Positions 57,667-64,000 of a stretch of DNA of 64,000 bases are shown one piece after another. The notes beneath the pieces are model-generated. The model was not told where the DNA came from. It ran no database searches and was given only the letters and a program-made list of their open reading frames with translations. Every line of letters begins with the position of its first letter. Position 1 is the stretch's first letter. The position numbers and the translations under genes are program-made. This DNA comes from Colletotrichum lupini (Eukaryota; Ascomycota; Sordariomycetes; Glomerellales; Glomerellaceae): contig NC_064672.1 of NCBI RefSeq assembly GCF_023278565.1, forward strand, positions 3,844,001 to 3,908,000. The letters run 5' to 3'.

Positions 57667-58830
57667 ATGGAGGAGGCATATAAGCAATACGCGAACCAAG
57701 CGCGTCGCAAGAACCGCTCCAGCACGAACCTCAACCACCTCTCCCTCGCCCCCTTCACCTCCCGCATGCCCCTCCAAGACGACGACGCCCTGCCCGACCA
57801 CCTCACCTCGCCGCACCACAGCACCTCCTACCTCGAGGGCAAATCCGCCCCGACGACGCCCGGCCTGCTCACCCGCTCGCCCGCCCGCTCAAACTCCCAC
57901 GCCCGCCGCGCTTCCGTGCCGCACGCCGACCTCCCCAAGAGCAAATCGGCCACTCACCTGACGCCCTCGTCCGCCTCCGACAGGAAATCTCGCAGCCGAA
58001 AGGCCGTCTCGGGCACCACCTCGCCGACGGTACGCCGCCGGAAAGATGATTTCTCATTCCGGGATCGGAACGATAGCGATTGGCTGCTCCGCACCGGCGC
58101 CCTCATCAGCAACGAGAACCGCGAATCAAAGGGCCAGGCGTGGCTGGTATCGAGACAGAGCTCGACGAGCCTGACGGGTATGCGGGACGCCGACGAGGAG
58201 GCATTCGAAAGGGAACTGGCGCGGGAGCGGGAGCTCACCAGCAGACGCAGCAGCCGGCGCGGCAGTCTCGCTGACCTGGAGGGCGCGGCCTACATCCATT
58301 CCGCCCGGCCTAGTCGTCCTGGAAGTCGGTCAGCTAGCAGAGTCGGCGGCACCCGGAGCCAGATGTTGACGCCAATGGAGCGCGAACGTCACTCTCTCGA
58401 GGAGGGATACTTCCCCCGCCACCACGACGGCGAGGACTACATCCCCGGCCCGGACTTTGTCAATCTCGACGAGCAGCTTGAGTCATTCGACTTTGACACC
58501 ACGCAGGACGACGAGGCCGCCGTCAGGAGGCTGGTCAAGGGCGAGAGGGCCGGAGGCGCCTCCTGGGTCGGGAACATCCTGGGATGGCCATTGTTCGCCG
58601 TCGAGGAGAACGAGGAAGAGTCTGACGACGAAGACGATGTCGACGGGGACGAGTTCGAGGGTGAGGCTGACGAGGATGGGGCGCACGGGCTTCACCGGTC
58701 GTGGTCAGCCCGGCATTTCGAGAGTGTTATCGGCGCCCCGGAAGAGCGGATTCCGCCCCCAAAAGCAAACGAGGGTGGCTGGCAGGACGCGGCGTGGCTG
58801 CTCAGTGTGGCTACCAAGGTTTTGCTGTGA
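57667..58830 (+). CDS. DUF3984-like protein
   Basis: A single exon of 387 aa. It begins MEEAYKQYANQARRKNRSSTN, followed by NLNHLSLAPFTSRMPL and a Ser/Arg/Pro-rich disordered region with SAPTTPGLLTRSPARS. DSDWLLRTGALISNENRESK and KGQAWLVSRQSSTSLTGM form the conserved centre. The acidic DYIPGPDFVNLDEQLESFDF and the motif GWPLFAVEENEEESDD come near the end, with the C-terminus AWLLSVATKVLL. I match these blocks to the fungal family DUF3984 from memory. No enzymatic motif is visible. RRxS-type sites (SRRSSRRGS) suggest phosphorylation by PKA-like kinases. Function is unknown. Confidence 0.8.
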   Translation: MEEAYKQYANQARRKNRSSTNLNHLSLAPFTSRMPLQDDDALPDHLTSPHHSTSYLEGKSAPTTPGLLTRSPARSNSHARRASVPHADLPKSKSATHLTPSSASDRKSRSRKAVSGTTSPTVRRRKDDFSFRDRNDSDWLLRTGALISNENRESKGQAWLVSRQSSTSLTGMRDADEEAFERELARERELTSRRSSRRGSLADLEGAAYIHSARPSRPGSRSASRVGGTRSQMLTPMERERHSLEEGYFPRHHDGEDYIPGPDFVNLDEQLESFDFDTTQDDEAAVRRLVKGERAGGASWVGNILGWPLFAVEENEEESDDEDDVDGDEFEGEADEDGAHGLHRSWSARHFESVIGAPEERIPPPKANEGGWQDAAWLLSVATKVLL

Positions 58831-61800
58831 AGAGGTAGAAGAAGAAGGATTCAGCGAGAAGGAGAAGAGGAGGGCTTATCTTGTCACCCCCCATTGAGCG
58901 AGGAGAAGGGCAAAAGAAAAAAAATTGAAAAAAAAAAAATTGCACAACCACCAACACCGCCGCACCCTCATGGGGCCCCATCGTCGGACCGCTTGAGAAC
59001 GGTGAAGTGGATATCATCAACCAGCCCCAGCAAGACTGAAGCTTCACCGTTAGACTATTTGAGAACCCCGGCAGCCGAGAATCTGCAGTGTATATTTGCT
59101 TGCTCCGAATGGCCCCACGTTGCTTTCCTGCAAAATCCTTCAGAAACTTCGATATGCTACAAGGAGGGGAGCGGCTCCTCTCGAGTCTCCAGGTCTCGGC
59201 CTCAACAGGTGCTTCTCGTGCCCGGAACAGGCCCGTCACCCGTCAAATAGTCCAGCTCACTACCTATTGATCCCCAGCCCTCGTATTTCGGCATGGAACT
59301 GTTGCGAAGCTTCCCAATCATGGGGGATCGACACTGCAAGATAAACCTCGGATGCTGGTTCCCATGGTTATATGAAGCACTTCCCTCATCTTAATAGCGA
59401 CACTGCTGCGAGTGCCATACCTAATAAATCCTAACGATTCTCTTTCCTGGTAGCCGTAGATCGGGCTGATGCTTGCCGTCCTCAAGCAGCACGTAAACCA
59501 CGTGACATGTACACCGATGCGGGACCGGGCTATCGCCCCCGGTTCCGGCCATATTGACCTGAGCTCCGCTACCTCTTGTCATTGACACCAAAAGCATTGG
59601 CTCTGAGTCAAAGGAGGGGTGGGCGTCTAGAAAAACTAGAGAAAAAGCCTAAACCAGCACAACGGTGCCCCATCTGGTTGGAATGGACCACCGCGAAGAG
59701 TGAAAGCGATCCGTCTGAACTATCGTCGCAAATGAACGCCTGCCCCTCTCTGCGGACAATGGCGGCCGGCCAAGCCGGCGTGAGAGGGACCACTGGCCGC
59801 ATAGTAGGACCAAAAAACCGGTTTTGGCAGTATCACCTCGCGCTTGCATGCAGCAGCTGGCGGGAACCTCGTGTTGTCTCTCGCAGATTGGCTTGAGGCG
59901 CGAGACGGTGTGAAAGCGGTTGAGCTGGGTTTATGAGCTCTCGCAATCAACACACCGCAAGCTGTGGTTGTGAACCGTACCCCTGGACCATTGATCGCAT
60001 GGCTCTACCTAGATAGTCATGATGATCACTCTCTTTCGAGACTGTCTGTCTGTGAGAAACATGGCGCAGAAGTCTCAGATCCCAACCAGGTGAATGACAG
60101 GTATTCTTGTGGAGTTCACTCCCGGTTGTATTACGGAGAGTTAACAGGCCAAAAGTCATTGGCTGCTCAAACGCGTTGGCGTGATGTCCAATACGAGTTC
60201 CTTTCTAGACATTCATCTTCACAAAGCGTCTGATGGGAGACGCTGCTCTTCGAGCTGGAGTCTGATGCGTCTTCGCAGAGACTCCAACATGAACTTGCCA
60301 ATGTCGTATGGACTGGCTCATCATTCTGCCGGTACACCACAGATTCAATCATCGGTTATTAGCAGGCGGTGTCACCATCGTAGTGTTGATCAAGCTTGCC
60401 GACCGTGACCAAGTTTGCAGCGGGGAAGGCGGATATACCGGCTATGAGTATGAGACCATGAGCACCACAGTCCTCAGTACGGATACAGTAGCTAGCTCCA
60501 AGGTGACTTGATTGACGATGTAAAATATGTCACCGTATATTGACAATTGGTCGTGCGATAGTCGGCTTCCCTCCACCTACGCGACGATCGAAGTTTTGAT
60601 GGGAGGAGTCAGAGACTCAGAGATTCTTGTCAGTTCGGCCCTCTCCCCCGCCTCGAGACCTGCCGGTTTCCCTTGCTTGGCGCATGCCTGACATCAAAGT
60701 TCAACCGATCCAATGATCAGATGGCTAGCCGAGTAATAGCGGCTTGAAGATCTCTTCCTTCCTGCAATCAATTGTCCAAGGGGTCGAGAAGGCGGAATGA
60801 GGGTGAAATGTCTTGGCCAGCAGCTGTCTCTGAGTAAAAGAGCTCCGAAAAAGGCTGGATCCTATAGTGGTGGAGACGGGCGTGAACGGAGGTCGTGGAG
60901 ATGAAGTGGTATGCCGATTTGCGCTCAATTGTACCGACCGTCGAGGAAAGTGGATCTTCCGTAAAACACGGGATATCTCACTGGCGTTACGGTTCCGTAC
61001 TGCTGGAGTCCCGAGGTCTCCTGACACCTGCAACTCTTTATTGTCTCTGGCAGAGCCTCAAAACCGTATAATCAGCCCTAGCACCTCGCGAAGCTTAAAT
61101 TTTCAACAAAGAGTGTATGTGAATACGCTGTATCTGTACTACAGCGCAAATGCCAATGTTTGCACCGCTGTAGTGCTTCGAAGGGGTGGTCATGAGGAGC
61201 GACTTGTTGTCGGCGTTGGGCTGGTGATAGAGCGCGTGTCGTTGGCATAGACCCTGAACGGAGGGCAACGGACCAAAACGGAAACGTCGTCCACTCAATG
61301 CACCCTGGTCCATGCAGGCTTTGCAGTGTAACCCACCGATGACGTTCAAGCGCGGTATGACGTCTGGCAGAAACCCAGCTCCAGCCCCCAGACCTGAGTG
61401 CATATGCAGATGCTCCACCCTACCATTCAACCACATGAATGGATCCCAGTAACACAGACCTGTGGTGGACGGGACCTTTTAAACCGGCCAAACAGATTAG
61501 GAAAATCCTTTTTCTGCCGCTGGGAAAAAGGACGCCAAAGTGGAGTGTCAACTGTCGGCCGAGAGAGTCTAGCCTCTGTCGACCAGGCTGTGTCCGAGAT
61601 GGTTCTGCAGCGGTGTGGGACCGTTGCTCACCGGGCTCCATGCCACCTTGCTGGAGGGAGTGGTGTTCACTGGATTGTCGGCATAGCTCCGAGACTTGCA
61701 TCAGGTACAGATCGTCAAAGTAGTTGGACGGGTATGGACCCTGCATTCCAACCTTCTCCCCACCTCTCGCCGCTCCTCTTTACTCGAGCATTTCTATCAG

Positions 61801-64000
61801 CGTTTTCGGCCGCTGACCTAGCGTATGCCTTCAACCCTCCTGCCTTATTTGGGTCCTCCCATCGGTGTGGAGCGGTGAATGTCTTCGTCGTGAAATCCGA
61901 TAGTGGTGTTGAAGGTATGTTATCATCGAATTTGCCACACCATGGACGATTTGGGGCATTCTCGGCCGGCATAGTAGGACCTGGAAATTAGCCAAGGATC
62001 GTCACACCAGCTCACTTCGCACGGCGGAAACGTGACTGGATCCTCGTCAGCCCAGACTCCAGAGGTACGCAGTGGACCATTGGCAAGCCGGATCGTCCGC
62101 TCAGAAGTAGAAGGCTGCGTGTTCGGATGGCTCACCGCCGAGGGTTTGGGTTGTCGAACGGTGCATGGCCTTGTGTCTAGTTTGCTGAAGAAGAGCAGTG
62201 TAGGGACGGGCATATAGCGGATGCGGTCACAAGGAAGTCGCTGGTGGGAGTGAAGAGAAGTGATGGCAGAGCTGCAAAAAGATGTGAGCAGTGCAGAAGA
62301 CGTCTTGGCCAAAGAGTTCCAACCCAGGTCAGCGACTCTTGGATGGAAGCACGCCCAAGAATCCAAGCTGTAGAATAGGGAATACCGTGCAAGCAGGTCC
62401 AGCATGGCGGGTGTCGAATGAATGAATCCAGCGGAAGGTGCCGATCCCTGCTTCTCCACGAGAATCAGAGGACCGTGATCAACTGACAAATGCAGGGCGA
62501 CAGTCTTGCATCGTCAAGGTGAGATATCAACCGGCGGCGGTAGTGTGCAGGGAATCGACTCCAGGAGGGGTAATCCGTGTTGGTTTCGTGCGTCTTGTAC
62601 TGTGACCATAGCGATTGGTAGATCCCCAACCCACGACCGGTGGTTCTTGGTCCAGAAGCATGTCGAAGGAAGGGATGGGAGCTGCTCGTGTCCGTTAGGC
62701 CATGGCGCAGTATTGCGTCGAGTGTACTAGAAGTCAGTGGCTCAAGGCTGAATATTGCAGTTGTCTGACATCCATGGAACCGAAGTAGGGCTGTCTCGTG
62801 GCGTGTAGACGGAGGATACTCCCTCGTGTGGGAACAAATTAGAGGCAAGGATCGCAAAGAGGAGTACAAGAGTCATGGTAAGAGAGCAGGGGTTCCAAGG
62901 AAGATCGACTGGAAGGCCTGCGAGAGAATGAATATTCCAAACCATGATCACAATAAGGAAAGGTGGTCGTCTTTGATAGAGGACCGAGCTTGATCAGATT
63001 TGTTCTATGACAAGCCTTTTTCGCGAGACGGGTTGGTATGAACGTCGTAGAATAACTTACAACGGGAAGCTGATCGGCACTGGATACGCAATGAAGCTCT
63101 TTTCAGTGTGCAATGCTTAAGAACGACTCAAGCAAAGTTTAATGGAGAAGTTGGCGATTTCCTCGGTTTGACAATGCTCAGAGTGCTCTTTGTTCTTGGG
63201 GGAAAGAGCGCCCCATACGTAAGGGGATGCTTGCCGCATGCCCGTTGGCTTGGAGGTTCTTCCCGGCAGGAGCAGGTCGCCCTGCGGAAGTACCGCGTTC
63301 TAACCTTAGCTACCCGCCCTGCATGATACTTCACCTCAGGCTTCTACCTAGGGGGGCAACGGAAGTTGCTTGACTTTTGTTGCTTCCACGTCGAGTCTTT
63401 CATTGTCTGGAGCTAGTCAGCACTGTCAAGTACATTAACTTACCTAAGGTGTGCAAAGTACCTAAGGTAAGGTATGGCCAGGTACGTTGACGGTACATTG
63501 ACGGGTTGGCTCTGATGATGCAACTCCGGCGACGCTTCAATTAGTTCCATTGTCAGGTATGAGGTCAGGTAGACACGTCTAGACCGCGTCTAGTGGGTAT
63601 TCCAGCCGCCTGTCTCCCGATTGTCATTGCCCGAGCCTCCAATTTTATTTCCTTCTTTTCCCCTCTGCTTCCTTTGTACCCCCCAAACCTCAGCTGCGTT
63701 GACTGACAAGAACATCCAATCCATGGTAACTATCCAAGGTACGCAGTAAGAACCAATCCAAGCCATCCCAGTGCATCGGGTCGTTGCGACTGTTCATACC
63801 AAAGGCAGGCAGCATATCTCCCTCCATCTCCGAGCTGGCGCGTCTTCCATCCATCCTGTCATCATCCCCTCTGACCATACGGATGAGATAGGTACTTCCT
63901 TCCTTCATCCTGTTTCTTGTTCGTTACCGGTCCGAACAGTCGCAGTCAAAAAGTTCCAGTCTGCTACACCCCGCCGCCGTCACCGCTGCCGCCTCCGCCG
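58831..64000. other. gene-poor 5.2 kb to the window end
   Basis: No intact gene supported. Protein-like fragments on minus between about 61.7 and 62.9 kb are listed separately. A cluster of AAGGTA/TACCTA motifs occurs at 63,438-63,495. The final 50 bases (GCCGCC-rich) may be the leader of a gene beyond the window. Confidence 0.4.
61715..62872 (-). pseudogene. possible broken secreted-protein gene
   Basis: On minus, an ATG at 62,875 opens MTLVLLFAILASNLFPHEGV, which looks like a signal peptide. Further fragments read like protein but lie in different frames: DLPIAMVTVQDARNQHG, LTMQDCRPAFV, DHGPLILVEKQGSAPS, and finally WCGKFDDNIPSTPLSDF with KTFTAPHRWEDPNK. Introns explain some frame changes but not all, so a decayed gene is one reading and chance another. 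I recognise no family. Confidence 0.22.

Noticed and set aside
61398..61991. 197-codon plus-strand open frame
   Set aside because: It is antisense to the fragments on minus and has no domain; likely a chance frame.

Overview
The window reads as nuclear DNA of a filamentous ascomycete (Pezizomycotina, most likely a Sordariomycete). The evidence is short 45-110 nt introns with GTAAGT-like donors and CTAAC/CTGAC branch sites, a fungal-type Dicer-like 2, and a 7.2 kb AT-rich block with the CpA/TpG depletion left by repeat-induced point mutation (RIP). The genus cannot be fixed from sequence alone.

Layout. 0-7.1 kb holds four paralogous genes of one uncharacterised fungal family (DUF7918-like); one is cut by the window edge and one is on the opposite strand. 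7.6-12.2 kb is dcl2 (minus). After a 2.4 kb gap come proteasome alpha2 (PRE8, minus) and, divergently, a RING-CH membrane E3 ligase, a GT34 Golgi glycosyltransferase and sphingosine-1-phosphate lyase (DPL1). 25.2-27.3 kb is a DUF7514-like disordered protein. 29.5-32.1 kb is a hypothetical acidic protein convergent with a Pol iota-like Y-family polymerase. 33.7 kb is a 35-residue CxxC microprotein, and 35.5-36.7 kb is RHO1.

36.7-48.1 kb is gene-free. From 40,635 to 48,094 lies a transposon with 57-bp terminal inverted repeats and a perfect 8-bp target duplication (ATGATTTA). It contains a nested, inverted, RIP-destroyed Ty3/gypsy retrotransposon (43,348-47,544) whose reverse transcriptase is still recognisable. 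Beyond it are mitochondrial ribosomal protein uL24m (MRPL40), a small possible mitochondrial protein, ELP1/IKI3 of Elongator and a DUF3984-like protein. The last 5 kb has no convincing intact gene.

Most named genes are single-copy housekeeping functions (proteolysis, glycosylation, sphingolipid turnover, translesion synthesis, cell-wall signalling, mitochondrial translation, tRNA modification) and do not form one pathway. The two non-housekeeping zones are the DUF7918 cluster next to dcl2, whose members carry SUMO-like tail motifs, and the nested transposon, whose termini and target duplication are intact although its interior is ruined.
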